Shown in pieces: positions 51,090-60,063 of a DNA stretch of 64,000 bases (position 1 is the first letter of the stretch; each line of letters begins with the position of its first letter). Under the pieces are notes generated by a model. The model did no database searches. It was not told where the DNA came from and saw only the letters and a list, made by a program, of their open reading frames with translations. The translations under genes were made by a program, and so were the position numbers. Source of the DNA: Clostridium sp. HBUAS56010 (GTDB taxonomy: Bacteria; Bacillota; Clostridia; Lachnospirales; Lachnospiraceae); contig NZ_SULJ01000002.1 of assembly GCF_007115105.1 (NCBI RefSeq), forward strand, positions 306,190 through 370,189, read 5' to 3'.

Positions 51090-52226
51090 TTAATAATTTC
51101 CTAAAACCCGCATGTTGCGGCTTTCCTCTGAAATACCTTTTAAGGCATTCTGAATGGAGCCCTGACTTAAATTTCCTTCAATATCTACAAAAAAGCGGTA
51201 TTCCCAGTTTCTTCCTGGAATAGGTCTTGACTCGATCATGAACATGTTAACTCCATTATAAATAAAATTACTTAATATATTATAGAGAGAACCGCTCTTA
51301 TGGGGAAGTTCAAAGCTCAGACTGATCTTTCCTGCATCTTCCCTGTAACATGCTTCTTTGGAAAGAATCATAAAACGGGTGGTATTGTTTTTATTATGAT
51401 TAATGGAAGACTTTAATACTTTAAGCCCATAAAGCTGTCCTGCCACCTCACTGGCAACTGCCGCCTGTGTGGGATCGCCGTCTTCCAATATTTTTTTTGC
51501 AGCTACTGCTGTATTCTCCACGCTGATCTGTTTCCATTGGCGATTGGCATTTAAAAATTCGGAACACTGCATCAGTGCCTGGGGATGAGAAAACACCGTC
51601 TCTATTTCTTCTATCTGTCCCTTTTGAATGCCGAGAAGCGCATGGCTTACAGGGAGAAAAACTTCTGCTACAATGTAATTATGATATTTCATTAAAAGAT
51701 CATAGTTATCGGTTACAGCACCTGCGGAAGAATTCTCAATAGGAAGCACTGCATAATCCGCCCTTCCCTCCTCCACGTCCTTCATGGCATCATCCCAGCT
51801 TGATACATGATAGGCATTGGAATCCTTTCCAAAATACCTTAAAGTCGCTTCATGGCTGTAAGCACCTTCCACCCCCTGGTATACAATTTTCACACCTTTC
51901 GTATTGTGGTTCTTGACAGAATGAAATGTCTGCTCTGTCTGGATTCCGGATTCTGATAGCTGCCGGTACTGGTACATCCGGCTGATGGTCATCATCTGGG
52001 TAAACAGTTCTTTTACAGACTGTTTTAAAAATTCTCCTTCCACCATTCCTGTCACAGCTTCAATTTTCTGCTGCTCTCTTTCACCATCATAAACCGGCTT
52101 ACCTGTACTGATTTTATATTCTGCCACATCACGGCATAAGTTCATCCGCTTTTCAAAAAGATTCACAATATCACGGTCAATCCCATCAAGCTGCTTTCTG
52201 ATTTCCTGTAAGTCCAATGTCTTCAT
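51090..52226 (-). CDS. pheA: Bifunctional chorismate mutase / prephenate dehydratase
   Basis: 378 residues. AroQ-type chorismate mutase (about 1-88; RKQLDGIDRDIVNLFEKRM), prephenate dehydratase (about 110-285; VYQGVEGAYSHEA, PIENSSAGAV and the catalytic TRF in NNTTRFMILS), then an ACT domain (about 298-375; ELPHKSGSLYNIL and the ESRPIP motif). It makes phenylpyruvate, and the ACT domain gives feedback inhibition by phenylalanine. AAAGGGAAGA precedes ATG. Confidence 0.96.
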   Translation of the reverse strand: MKTLDLQEIRKQLDGIDRDIVNLFEKRMNLCRDVAEYKISTGKPVYDGEREQQKIEAVTGMVEGEFLKQSVKELFTQMMTISRMYQYRQLSESGIQTEQTFHSVKNHNTKGVKIVYQGVEGAYSHEATLRYFGKDSNAYHVSSWDDAMKDVEEGRADYAVLPIENSSAGAVTDNYDLLMKYHNYIVAEVFLPVSHALLGIQKGQIEEIETVFSHPQALMQCSEFLNANRQWKQISVENTAVAAKKILEDGDPTQAAVASEVAGQLYGLKVLKSSINHNKNNTTRFMILSKEACYREDAGKISLSFELPHKSGSLYNILSNFIYNGVNMFMIESRPIPGRNWEYRFFVDIEGNLSQGSIQNALKGISEESRNMRVLGNY

Positions 52227-52257
52227 AATTCTTATCTTCCCTTTATCTATTGTATGA

Positions 52258-53010
52258 TTATGCCTGGTCTTTTTTAGTTTCAGCCTGTTCTCTCAGCATG
52301 GTTTTAATCTGGTTTTCTACATATGCACCCGGAAATTTACGCAATTGGGGGTCTAATTCCTTGATGTAGAAAGGAGTTCCATATTCGATTGTTACATGAG
52401 AGGGACGCATAAACGGAAGATGCTTTTCAAATACCTCCGCAGTTCCTGTGATGGCTACCGGAACTACCGGACAACCACTTTTTTCTGCAATTTTAAGGCT
52501 TCCTTCTTTAAATGGAAGAAGTTCTGTCAGATCTTCATTCTTATTTCGGGTTCCTTCTGGAAAAATCCAGACAGATACTCCGCTTTTCACCTGCTCGATC
52601 CCAGTAAGAATGGTCTTTAACCCCTCTTTTAGATTCTTTCTGTCTAAAAACAGGCAGTTGACATACTTCATCCAGGTAGAAAGGAGAGGAACTTTCTCCA
52701 TCTCTTTTTTTGCCACGAATCCCATAGGTGCCGGTACTGTGGTATAGCCTACTAAAATGTCAAAGTAACTTCTGTGATTCCCAACATAGAGAACAGCACA
52801 ATCCGTTGGAATATTCTCTTTCCCCTTAACTGTAATCTTAACCCCTGCCAGAAAAAGCACTAGCCGGAAAACGCCCTTTACCACAGCAAGGCTCTGTCTG
52901 TCCCGCTGGCCACGGTTTTTCTTTCCTACAGCCCCTTGATAGAGCATGACCGGAATACTGAAAATCAAAAATAATATGACTGTTGCTGCCACTAGAATAA
53001 AACGTATCAT
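52258..53010 (-). CDS. plsC: 1-acyl-sn-glycerol-3-phosphate acyltransferase
   Basis: 250 residues with an N-terminal membrane helix (1-21). The catalytic NHRSYFD (HxxxxD, about 78-84) and the phosphate-binding FPEGTR (about 151-156) are intact. It adds the second acyl chain to give phosphatidic acid at the membrane. GGAGGG precedes ATG. With the cardiolipin synthase nearby, this stretch supports phospholipid assembly. Confidence 0.94.
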   Translation of the reverse strand: MIRFILVAATVILFLIFSIPVMLYQGAVGKKNRGQRDRQSLAVVKGVFRLVLFLAGVKITVKGKENIPTDCAVLYVGNHRSYFDILVGYTTVPAPMGFVAKKEMEKVPLLSTWMKYVNCLFLDRKNLKEGLKTILTGIEQVKSGVSVWIFPEGTRNKNEDLTELLPFKEGSLKIAEKSGCPVVPVAITGTAEVFEKHLPFMRPSHVTIEYGTPFYIKELDPQLRKFPGAYVENQIKTMLREQAETKKDQA

Positions 53011-53064
53011 TGCTTTCGCCCTCCATTTTACCTATTATATAAAATGGTTCGTTTAATTACAATA

Positions 53065-53535
53065 CTACCTTCCTCTCTTTTTCGTAATTTGTTCAAACAA
53101 CAGTCCTGTCGCAAACCAAAGAGGTGCAAAATCCAGACGGATCAGGCCATTAATATTGGTACTGCGTCCGGTATAATCCCAGGGACATATTCCAGTAATA
53201 TTTAATATTGTCCCAAATAAATATTCCGCCACAAAAATAAGTACCATATATATAAAACCATGCCGTATGGCAAGGTCTGCCGGCCTTGTCCGCATTAACT
53301 GTCCCGGATTCAGCCATTGATCAATCAGATTCCCAATGGGTCCAAGGAGTGCCCCGCACCCATAGATTGGAAACATCAAAAGAGAGGTTTGTCCCATTAA
53401 TCTCCAGTCATGACGCAAAATAGACTCTGTAGAGGTAAAAATCACTTCGAGGCACCAGCCGGTTATTCCGCATCTGCAGAAATTCATCGGTAAATCTTTT
53501 AAATTTAAATGTGATAGTGTCTTCATAAGATTCAT
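53065..53535 (-). CDS. CmpB-like putative ABC transporter membrane protein (PF06541 type)
   Basis: 156 residues with about four membrane segments. The GITGWCLEVIFTS pattern (about 23-35) and PIYGCGALLGPI (about 56-67) are typical of this small family, named putative ABC-transporter type IV without proof of transport. The start is uncertain: ATG at 53535 and 53526 are possible and neither has a good ribosome site. No ATPase gene is adjacent. Confidence 0.75.
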   Translation of the reverse strand: MNLMKTLSHLNLKDLPMNFCRCGITGWCLEVIFTSTESILRHDWRLMGQTSLLMFPIYGCGALLGPIGNLIDQWLNPGQLMRTRPADLAIRHGFIYMVLIFVAEYLFGTILNITGICPWDYTGRSTNINGLIRLDFAPLWFATGLLFEQITKKRGR

Positions 53536-53578
53536 TATGTGCCGGATCTTTACAAATTATGTTCTGCTCTTGAGAATT

Positions 53579-55090
53579 CTATAAAAGAGGTGAAAGCAGT
53601 CTGCTTCCTTGTTCTTTTATCCGGATGAAGATGCTTCTGGCTGCATAAATTTCGGGAGTAATCTCTTTGCACAACTCCAGGTCTTTTAAGAACAGCTCCT
53701 CTAGCTTCTCTGTTGTTTCTTCATCATAAATGACTGCATTTACTTCAAAATTCAGTTCAAAACTGCGGATATCCATATTGGCAGTTCCATAAGAGCTGAC
53801 CCTTCCATCTGTCATAACCCCTTTTGCATGAAGGAAGCCGTTCTCATAGGTATAACATCTGGCTCCTGCCAAAAGCAGATCCCCTACATAGGAATAAGAT
53901 GCCCAGTAAACAAAGGGATGATCCGGTTTACATGGAATCATAAGTCTCACATCCACTCCGGAACGGGCTGCAACCTGCAGCGTAGTCAGCACCGCATCAT
54001 CGGGAACAAAATAAGGTGTCTGAATATAAATATGGTGCTTTGCCTTGGAAAACAGGCGGATATAATTATCCCGGATCTGTCTGCTCGCCGCATCCGGTCC
54101 GCTCGCAATGATCTGGATTCCCAGCTTTTTCTCCTCTTTTGTCATATCAACCACACCCATGGATTCCAGACAGGTTCCGTCATCATTTTCACAGAAGTAT
54201 CTCATATGCTTGAATAAATTCTCTCCGGTGGCATAATTCCAGTCCAGCGCAAAACGGATCTGAAGGCTTAATACAGACCCTCCGGTAAGTTTTAAATGAG
54301 TATCTCTCCAATAACCGAACTTGGAATCTTTTGATATATACTCTCTTCCGATATTAAAACCGCCCACATAACCGACCCGGTTATCAATAATTACCAGCTT
54401 TCTGTGATTTCTGTAATTCACCCGAAGCTGAAGACGGCCTAAAATGGGTGGAAAAAAGATTCCAACCTTTACACCACTTTGTTTTAACTTTTTCCATTTT
54501 GCTTTCGGCATAAAACGCCCGCCCATACCATCGCAGAGAATTCTTACTTCCACTCCTGCCTTTGACCGTTCCGTGAGAATGGGAATGATGGATTCAAAAA
54601 GCTCATCATCTTTTATAATGTAATACTGGAAATGGATAAAGTGAACAGCTTTTGCCAGTTCTTCCCTCAAATCCTGGAATTTTTCCTCTCCATCGGTAAA
54701 AATAGTCACATCATTATCAACGGTCAGAACTGCTCCTGATGTCTCCAGATTATAAAGAACCAGATCCCCATAATCTCTTGACAGGGAAGACACCAGGCTA
54801 ATATCGTTATTTTTCAAGAATTCTTCCTGGTTTTTTGCCGAATAGCGCATCCGGTCTTCTATTTCTTTTACCCGGAACATCTTATTTTTTCGCATATCCT
54901 GCCCCAAAAGCAGATAAAACAGGATTCCAAAAACCGGAATAAAATATAATGCCAGCAGCCAGGTCCAGACAGCCTTCGGGTCCCTCCGCTGAAAGAAAAC
55001 AATAATAATGGAAAGAATCAGATTAATATAGATGAGATGTGTCATTAACCATCTCCACACCTCCACTGTCTGTGTCCAAACCGTTTGCAT
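53579..55090 (-). CDS. cls: Cardiolipin synthase
   Basis: 503 residues from ATG at 55090, placed after GGAGGGAGTCTC; the ATG at 55108 is part of the upstream leader. Two N-terminal membrane helices (about 10-30 and 38-58) precede two phospholipase-D HKD motifs: NHRKLVIIDNR (about 222) and HAKGVMTDGR (about 402). It joins two phosphatidylglycerols to make cardiolipin. The GGFNIGREY and GTANMDIRSFELNFE segments after each HKD are family typical. Confidence 0.95.
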   Translation of the reverse strand: MQTVWTQTVEVWRWLMTHLIYINLILSIIIVFFQRRDPKAVWTWLLALYFIPVFGILFYLLLGQDMRKNKMFRVKEIEDRMRYSAKNQEEFLKNNDISLVSSLSRDYGDLVLYNLETSGAVLTVDNDVTIFTDGEEKFQDLREELAKAVHFIHFQYYIIKDDELFESIIPILTERSKAGVEVRILCDGMGGRFMPKAKWKKLKQSGVKVGIFFPPILGRLQLRVNYRNHRKLVIIDNRVGYVGGFNIGREYISKDSKFGYWRDTHLKLTGGSVLSLQIRFALDWNYATGENLFKHMRYFCENDDGTCLESMGVVDMTKEEKKLGIQIIASGPDAASRQIRDNYIRLFSKAKHHIYIQTPYFVPDDAVLTTLQVAARSGVDVRLMIPCKPDHPFVYWASYSYVGDLLLAGARCYTYENGFLHAKGVMTDGRVSSYGTANMDIRSFELNFEVNAVIYDEETTEKLEELFLKDLELCKEITPEIYAARSIFIRIKEQGSRLLSPLL

Positions 55091-55124
55091 GAGACTCCCT
55101 CCTGTCATTTTTCATTTTGGCAAA

Positions 55125-55151
55125 AGGGGCCACCGCATAAGCGGCGCCCCT
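55125..55151 (-). terminator. Terminator after the DUF4250 gene
   Basis: AGGGGC (55125-55130) pairs with GCCCCT (55146-55151), extended inside by CCGC/GCGG around ATAA. On the minus strand TTTT follows. A second small hairpin, CAGGGA-ATG-TCCCTG, lies at 55166-55180. The stem sits 35 nt before the cls start, so cls probably has separate or read-through expression. Confidence 0.75.
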
Positions 55152-55181
55152 CTGCCTTTCCCTTACAGGGAATGTCCCTGT

Positions 55182-55361
55182 TTATATAAATTGATTCTTA
55201 TCTTCGTCATAGTGATAATCTATGGCAGCCAGGGTTGAAACAATCTGTTGTTTTTCGATTCCAAGACTGAGACAACATTCCTCCAGTGAAGAATAAAAAT
55301 CTCTCAGTTGTGTATTTATATAACTTAATAACATCACCGGTTCCTTGGGTATATGAGTCAT
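55182..55361 (-). CDS. DUF4250 domain protein (59 residues)
   Basis: A short gene below common ORF cut-offs: ATG at 55361-55359, stop TAA at 55184-55182, with AGGAGAG 7 nt upstream. The protein begins MTHIPKEPVMLLSYINTQLRD and continues with a YSSLEE turn, GIEKQQIVSTLAAIDYHYDE and KNQFI. The PKEPVMLLS start and DYxYDExxNQF end are the DUF4250 signature, found across Firmicutes with no known function. Small, soluble, helical. A terminator follows. Confidence 0.85.
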   Translation of the reverse strand: MTHIPKEPVMLLSYINTQLRDFYSSLEECCLSLGIEKQQIVSTLAAIDYHYDEDKNQFI

Positions 55362-55490
55362 CTTTTGCTCTCCTGTTTCTAAATATATATGATTTTAACA
55401 CAGTTATCCTCAGTTTTCAATAAATCCCCTGTACGAATGAAAAAAGAAATGCTACAATCAGATTCAGAATTCTCCAGGAGGTAATTTCAT

Positions 55491-56495
55491 ATGAAAAAAA
55501 TACTAATGCTTGGTACGGGCGGAACCATTGCCTGCAAGAGAAGTGATGCTGGATTAAAACCACTCTTAACCTCCAATGAACTTCTCTCCTATGTCCCAGA
55601 TGCGAAAAAATTCTGTAAAGCAGACAGTCTTCAGATTCTCAACATTGACAGCACCAATATGCAGCCAAAGCACTGGCTTGCCATTGCAAAAGCCATTGAA
55701 GAACATTACAGGGAATATGATGGGTTTGTTCTCTGTCATGGAACGGATACTATGGCTTATACGGCTGCTGCACTATCCTATCTGATTCAGGATTCCCCAA
55801 AACCCATTGTGATAACCGGCGCGCAAAAACCTATTGATATGGAAAATACCGATGCAAGAACCAACCTTTTTGACAGCCTGTGCTTTGCCAGCGATGACCG
55901 TTCCCACGGAGTCACCATTGTATTTGATGGAAAGGCCATAGCCGGAACAAGAGGAAAAAAGATGCGGACAAAAAGCTACAACGCATTTTCCAGTATTAAC
56001 TTTCCATACATTGCGACCATTCAGGATGGACATATTCTATTTTACCTTGATGATAAAAAAACATACTCCTGCAATGTAACGTTTTTTCATGATATCAATT
56101 CACAGGTGGCACTTTTAAAACTGATTCCTTCCATGGGGGCGGATGTGCTTGATTATATGGCAGAACATTACGATGCTGTGATTATCGAGTCTTTTGGTGT
56201 GGGAGGACTTCCTTCCTATGATACCGGAGATTTTTATAATGCCATTGAGAAATGGATTTCTCTTGGAAAAACAGTGGTTATGACAACCCAGGTAACCAAC
56301 GAGGGAAGCAACATGTCTGTATATGAAGTGGGACAATCCATAAAAAAGGAATTCGGACTTTTAGAAGCTTATGACATGACCTTAGAAGCTACTGTTACAA
56401 AGCTGATGTGGATTCTTGGGCAGACAAAAGAACCAAAAGCCATCCGGGATCTGTTTTACAAAACCATTAACAGGGATATTCTTTTTAGAACTTAA
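55491..56495 (+). CDS. ansA: L-asparaginase, type I-like
   Basis: 334 residues without a signal peptide, so cytoplasmic. Hydrolyses asparagine to aspartate and ammonia. The two catalytic threonines are in LGTGGTIACK (about 7-16) and LCHGTDTMAYT (about 82-92), followed by ITGAQKP and DARTNL. The C-terminal GVGGLPSYD helix and EGSNMSVYEVG segment fit type I. AGGAGGTAATTTCAT precedes ATG; an extended -10 (TGCTACAAT at 55450-55458) lies about 33 nt upstream. Confidence 0.92.
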   Translation: MKKILMLGTGGTIACKRSDAGLKPLLTSNELLSYVPDAKKFCKADSLQILNIDSTNMQPKHWLAIAKAIEEHYREYDGFVLCHGTDTMAYTAAALSYLIQDSPKPIVITGAQKPIDMENTDARTNLFDSLCFASDDRSHGVTIVFDGKAIAGTRGKKMRTKSYNAFSSINFPYIATIQDGHILFYLDDKKTYSCNVTFFHDINSQVALLKLIPSMGADVLDYMAEHYDAVIIESFGVGGLPSYDTGDFYNAIEKWISLGKTVVMTTQVTNEGSNMSVYEVGQSIKKEFGLLEAYDMTLEATVTKLMWILGQTKEPKAIRDLFYKTINRDILFRT

Positions 56496-56511
56496 AAACT
56501 CATTCAAAAAA

Positions 56512-56558
56512 CCCTGACAGCTTTCCTTTTAAGAGACAGAAAGCTGCCAGGGGCTTTT
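56512..56558. terminator. Bidirectional terminator between ansA and clpB
   Basis: CCCTGACAGCTTTC (56512-56525) pairs with GAAAGCTGCCAGGG (56539-56552) with one mismatch. AAAAAA precedes and TTTTTT follows, so it can stop both convergent genes. Confidence 0.9.
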
Positions 56559-59147
56559 TTATTCTGGGTAGGCAATCATCTTTTGTCCATCTTCGGAAAC
56601 ATCAATCACGATGTGTTCTCCTGAGCGGAGCTGATCTCCCAGTATAATTTTGGCAGCCAGAGTCTCCACATGCTTTTGGAGATACCGTTTTAATGGTCTT
56701 GCTCCATATGCGGGATCGTATCCCTGATCTGTCACCATATCTTTTGCAGCATCGGTTAATTCAATCTTAATCTCCCGATCCTGCATTCTTCTGTTGAGAT
56801 CGTTAACCAGTAAATCAATAATCTCTCTGATATTATTCTTACTTAAAGGCTTAAACAGAATGATTTCATCCAACCGGTTCAAAAATTCTGGGCGGAAATG
56901 ATTCCGCAAATCATTCATTACCATGGTCTCTGAATCTTTGCGTATCTCCCCATTCTCGTCTATTCCTGTTAAAAGATACTGGGAACCTATATTCGAAGTC
57001 ATGATAATAATTGTGTTCTTAAAATCAACGGTTTTTCCTGTCGAGTCTGTAATTCGTCCATCATCAAGCACTTGCAGAAGCACATTAAACACATCTGGAT
57101 GAGCTTTTTCTACCTCATCAAACAGAACTACCGAGTAAGGTTTTCTTCTGACTGCTTCCGTAAGCTGACCACCCTCATCGTAACCAACATATCCAGGAGG
57201 TGCTCCAATGAGGCGGGAAACGGAATGCTTCTCCATGTACTCACTCATATCTATTCTGACAATATTATTCTCATCATCAAACAAATTTTCCGCTAATGTC
57301 TTTGCAAGCTCTGTCTTTCCCACACCGGTTGGTCCCAAAAACAGGAACGAGCCAATGGGTTTGGTAGGATCTTTTATGCCCGCTTTGGAACGGATAATGG
57401 CTTCTGTTACTTTTATAACCGCCTCTTCCTGACCGATCACCCGTTTGTGGAGTTCTTCATCCAGATGAAGAGTTTTATTACGTTCACTTTCTGTCAGTCT
57501 GGACACAGGAATTCCAGTCCATTTGGAAACAATCCTTGAAATTTCTTCTTCTGTTACACTTTCATGAACCAGACTTAAATCCTGATTCTTCACCCGTTCT
57601 TCTTCCTCAGCCAGTTCTCTCTGAAGCTGCGGCAGTCTTCCATACTGCAGTTCTGCTGCCCGGTTTAAATCATATTTCTGCTGTGCATCCTGAATTTCCC
57701 GGTTTAAACTTTCAATCTCTTCTCTCAAAGAGGACAGCCGGTCTACCGATGCCTTTTCATTCTCCCACTGGGCTTTCTGACCAGCAAATTCATCATGAAG
57801 CTCTGCCAGTTCCTTCTGCAGTTCTGCAAGACGCTCCTGACTTAAATGGTCTGTTTCTTTTTTAAGGGCTGCTTCTTCTATCTCCATCTGCATAATTCTT
57901 CTTGACAGCTCATCCAGTTCTGCCGGCATGGAATCTAATTCTGTCTTAATCATGGCACAGGCTTCATCTACCAGATCAATGGCTTTATCCGGTAAAAAAC
58001 GTTCACTGATATAACGGTCAGAAAGTGTTGCCGCTGACACCAGGGCTGAGTCAGTAATCTTTACACCGTGATACACTTCATACCTCTCCTTTAAACCTCT
58101 TAAAATAGAGATGGTATCTTCCACTGTAGGTTCCTCTACCATGACCGGCTGGAATCTTCTCTCCAAAGCAGGATCTTTTTCCACATACTGACGGTATTCA
58201 TCAAGAGTTGTTGCACCAATGCAGTGAAGTTCTCCTCGTGCCAGCATTGGTTTTAACATATTTCCTGCATCCATGGAACCTTCTGTCTTACCAGCGCCTA
58301 CAATGGTGTGAAGCTCATCAATAAAAAGTACAATCTGACCATCACTCTTCTTCACTTCATCAAGAACCGCTTTCAAACGTTCTTCAAATTCTCCCCTGTA
58401 TTTGGCACCTGCCAAAAGTGCTCCCATGTCAAGGGCAAATAACTTTTTATCTTTTAATCCTTCCGGTACATCGCCGCGGACAATTCTCTGGGCAAGCCCC
58501 TCCACAACTGCTGTTTTACCTACACCTGGTTCGCCGATAAGAACCGGATTATTCTTGGTTTTTCTGGAAAGAATGCGGACCACATTACGAATCTCACTGT
58601 CTCTTCCAATCACCGGGTCAAGCTTCTGATCTCTTGCCCGTTCCACCATGTCGTAACCATATTTATTCAAGGTATCATAAGTTGCCTCCGGATTATCCGT
58701 TACCACCCTTTGATTCCCTCTTACCGTTGAGAGTGCCATGAGAAAATTCTCCCTTGTAATCCCGTAAGTGCGCAATAACTCCTTAACGGAACTGGAGGGC
58801 TGTTTGAGAATTGCCAGAAAAAGATGTTCCACAGAAACATATTCGTCTCCCATTCCCTTGGCTTCATCCTCTGCACTGATTAAAACTTTATTTAGATGAT
58901 TGCTGATATAGAGCTGACCACCACTTACTTTCGGCAATTTCTGAATCGCCTGTACGGTCTCGTTTAAAAATTGCTCTTTTTGTATATTCATCTTGGTAAT
59001 CAGTTTTAAAATCAGACTGTCTTCAATCGTAAGAAGACTGTAAAGCAAATGTTCCTGTTCGATTTGCTGATTGCCATATTCATACGCAAGCTTTTCACAA
59101 TTCTGGACAGCTTCCATTGATTTTTGCGTAAATTTATTAATATTCAT
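56559..59147 (-). CDS. clpB: ATP-dependent disaggregase ClpB
   Basis: 862 residues from ATG at 59147, preceded by AAGGAGGAAGCGATT; a frame extension to 59231 crosses the promoter and is rejected. It rescues aggregated proteins with DnaK. Order: Clp N-domain (about 1-145), first AAA module with Walker A GEPGVGKT (about 205) and Walker B LFIDELHT, the M-domain coiled coil (about 405-525), second AAA module with GPTGVGKT (about 605), [11 protein letters not shown], and a ClpB C-terminal domain. The intact M-domain separates it from ClpC. Confidence 0.97.
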   Translation of the reverse strand: MNINKFTQKSMEAVQNCEKLAYEYGNQQIEQEHLLYSLLTIEDSLILKLITKMNIQKEQFLNETVQAIQKLPKVSGGQLYISNHLNKVLISAEDEAKGMGDEYVSVEHLFLAILKQPSSSVKELLRTYGITRENFLMALSTVRGNQRVVTDNPEATYDTLNKYGYDMVERARDQKLDPVIGRDSEIRNVVRILSRKTKNNPVLIGEPGVGKTAVVEGLAQRIVRGDVPEGLKDKKLFALDMGALLAGAKYRGEFEERLKAVLDEVKKSDGQIVLFIDELHTIVGAGKTEGSMDAGNMLKPMLARGELHCIGATTLDEYRQYVEKDPALERRFQPVMVEEPTVEDTISILRGLKERYEVYHGVKITDSALVSAATLSDRYISERFLPDKAIDLVDEACAMIKTELDSMPAELDELSRRIMQMEIEEAALKKETDHLSQERLAELQKELAELHDEFAGQKAQWENEKASVDRLSSLREEIESLNREIQDAQQKYDLNRAAELQYGRLPQLQRELAEEEERVKNQDLSLVHESVTEEEISRIVSKWTGIPVSRLTESERNKTLHLDEELHKRVIGQEEAVIKVTEAIIRSKAGIKDPTKPIGSFLFLGPTGVGKTELAKTLAENLFDDENNIVRIDMSEYMEKHSVSRLIGAPPGYVGYDEGGQLTEAVRRKPYSVVLFDEVEKAHPDVFNVLLQVLDDGRITDSTGKTVDFKNTIIIMTSNIGSQYLLTGIDENGEIRKDSETMVMNDLRNHFRPEFLNRLDEIILFKPLSKNNIREIIDLLVNDLNRRMQDREIKIELTDAAKDMVTDQGYDPAYGARPLKRYLQKHVETLAAKIILGDQLRSGEHIVIDVSEDGQKMIAYPE

Positions 59148-59172
59148 AATCGCTTCCTCCTTTTTAATGGCG

Positions 59173-59231
59173 ATATAGAAGCACTTCTTTTGTTCTATAT
59201 GTAATATAACAAACCATTCATCAGGTGTCAA
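59173..59231 (-). promoter_or_regulatory. clpB promoter with inverted repeat in the leader
   Basis: Minus strand TTGACA (59231-59226), 17 nt, TATATT (59208-59203). Just downstream lies an 8-bp inverted repeat, ATATAGAA (59173-59180 on plus) with TTCTATAT (59193-59200), around 12 nt. I see neither a CIRCE element (TTAGCACTC/GAGTGCTAA) nor clear CtsR heptads. Confidence 0.7.
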
Positions 59232-59373
59232 GATATTTTCCTGAAATTTTATACAGATTTAAGTCAAAAACCTTACAGTTCTCTTTCCTCCGTTGAATTT
59301 TAAAGGTCCATCCCTTATAATCAAAACAGATATTCCATAAAATGAATTCTTATAGAAGGAGGTGGTCACTTTT

Positions 59374-59916
59374 ATGAATATCCTTCACTCCCATTGTTTT
59401 TTCTCTGTGCGCACAGTTGTGGCACTGGCAGTTTTTATTCTCTCTCTGGAAGCAGGTCCCTGGCACATGAACAGTTTCGCCCATACAAAGGACGAATCCA
59501 TTTACATGTCGGGTAATTGGGTAGAAGATGAGGCTGGCTGGAGGTTCTTTAACCAGTGGAACTCCTCTTCTCCAGCAGGCACCTGGGGCGAACATCAGGG
59601 AAATTCCTATTATTTTATGGATAATGGATATATGGCGACCGGCTGGAAATATATAAATGATCACTGGTACTATTTTAACCCTGCCGTGGGAAAACAAGAA
59701 GGTTCCATGGTAACCGGCTGGATTCATGATCCAGATTATAATGGCTGGTTTTACACCAGCGAACAGGGAATTATGGCAACCGGCTGGCACAAAATTGATG
59801 GTTCCTGGTACTATTTTAACCAGGATCAGAAAAATGTACACGGACTGATGGCAACAAGTAAAATGATAGATGGATCCTATGTGGATTCCAGCGGACGCAT
59901 GGCAGAGCCGCGGTAA
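59374..59916 (+). CDS. Small secreted protein with cell-wall-binding repeats
   Basis: 180 residues from ATG at 59374, 11 nt after GGAGG; GTG at 59362 overlaps that site. A signal peptide (about 1-36) is followed by about four aromatic repeats of the choline-binding/CW-binding-1 kind: GNWVEDEAGWRFF, GNSYYFMDNGYMATGWKYI (YYF..GxMATGW), HWYYFNP, GWFYTSEQGIMATGWHKI, and SWYYFNQ. Such repeats bind teichoic-acid choline or other wall polymers. No enzymatic domain is attached, so it may be a wall-coating protein or a fragment-type adaptor. Confidence 0.85.
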   Translation: MNILHSHCFFSVRTVVALAVFILSLEAGPWHMNSFAHTKDESIYMSGNWVEDEAGWRFFNQWNSSSPAGTWGEHQGNSYYFMDNGYMATGWKYINDHWYYFNPAVGKQEGSMVTGWIHDPDYNGWFYTSEQGIMATGWHKIDGSWYYFNQDQKNVHGLMATSKMIDGSYVDSSGRMAEPR

Positions 59917-59993
59917 GCTCATCTGCTGTTTTTCTCTGCCAATCTCACTCTCCCTCTGATTCAATTATATTTTTGTAAATCAGCAGACCGTAT

Positions 59994-60046
59994 AAAATAC
60001 CTCTATATAGAACGAGATGATTCAAGGCTCTATATAGAGGTGTTTT
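59994..60046. terminator. Bidirectional terminator
   Basis: AAAATACCTCTATATAGA pairs with TCTATATAGAGGTGTTTT with one mismatch around a 17-nt loop. It serves the wall-binding protein gene and the convergent Gfo/Idh/MocA gene. Confidence 0.85.
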
Positions 60047-60063
60047 ATTGTCCCGATGTTTTT

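Noticed and set aside
59148-59231. N-terminal extension of ClpB
   Set aside because: It covers the -35 and -10 boxes; ClpB starts usually read MNxxKFT as at 59147.
59350-59964. 204-codon minus-strand open frame opposite the wall-binding protein
   Set aside because: The plus strand has signal peptide, ribosome site and repeats; the minus frame repeats merely mirror those repeats.
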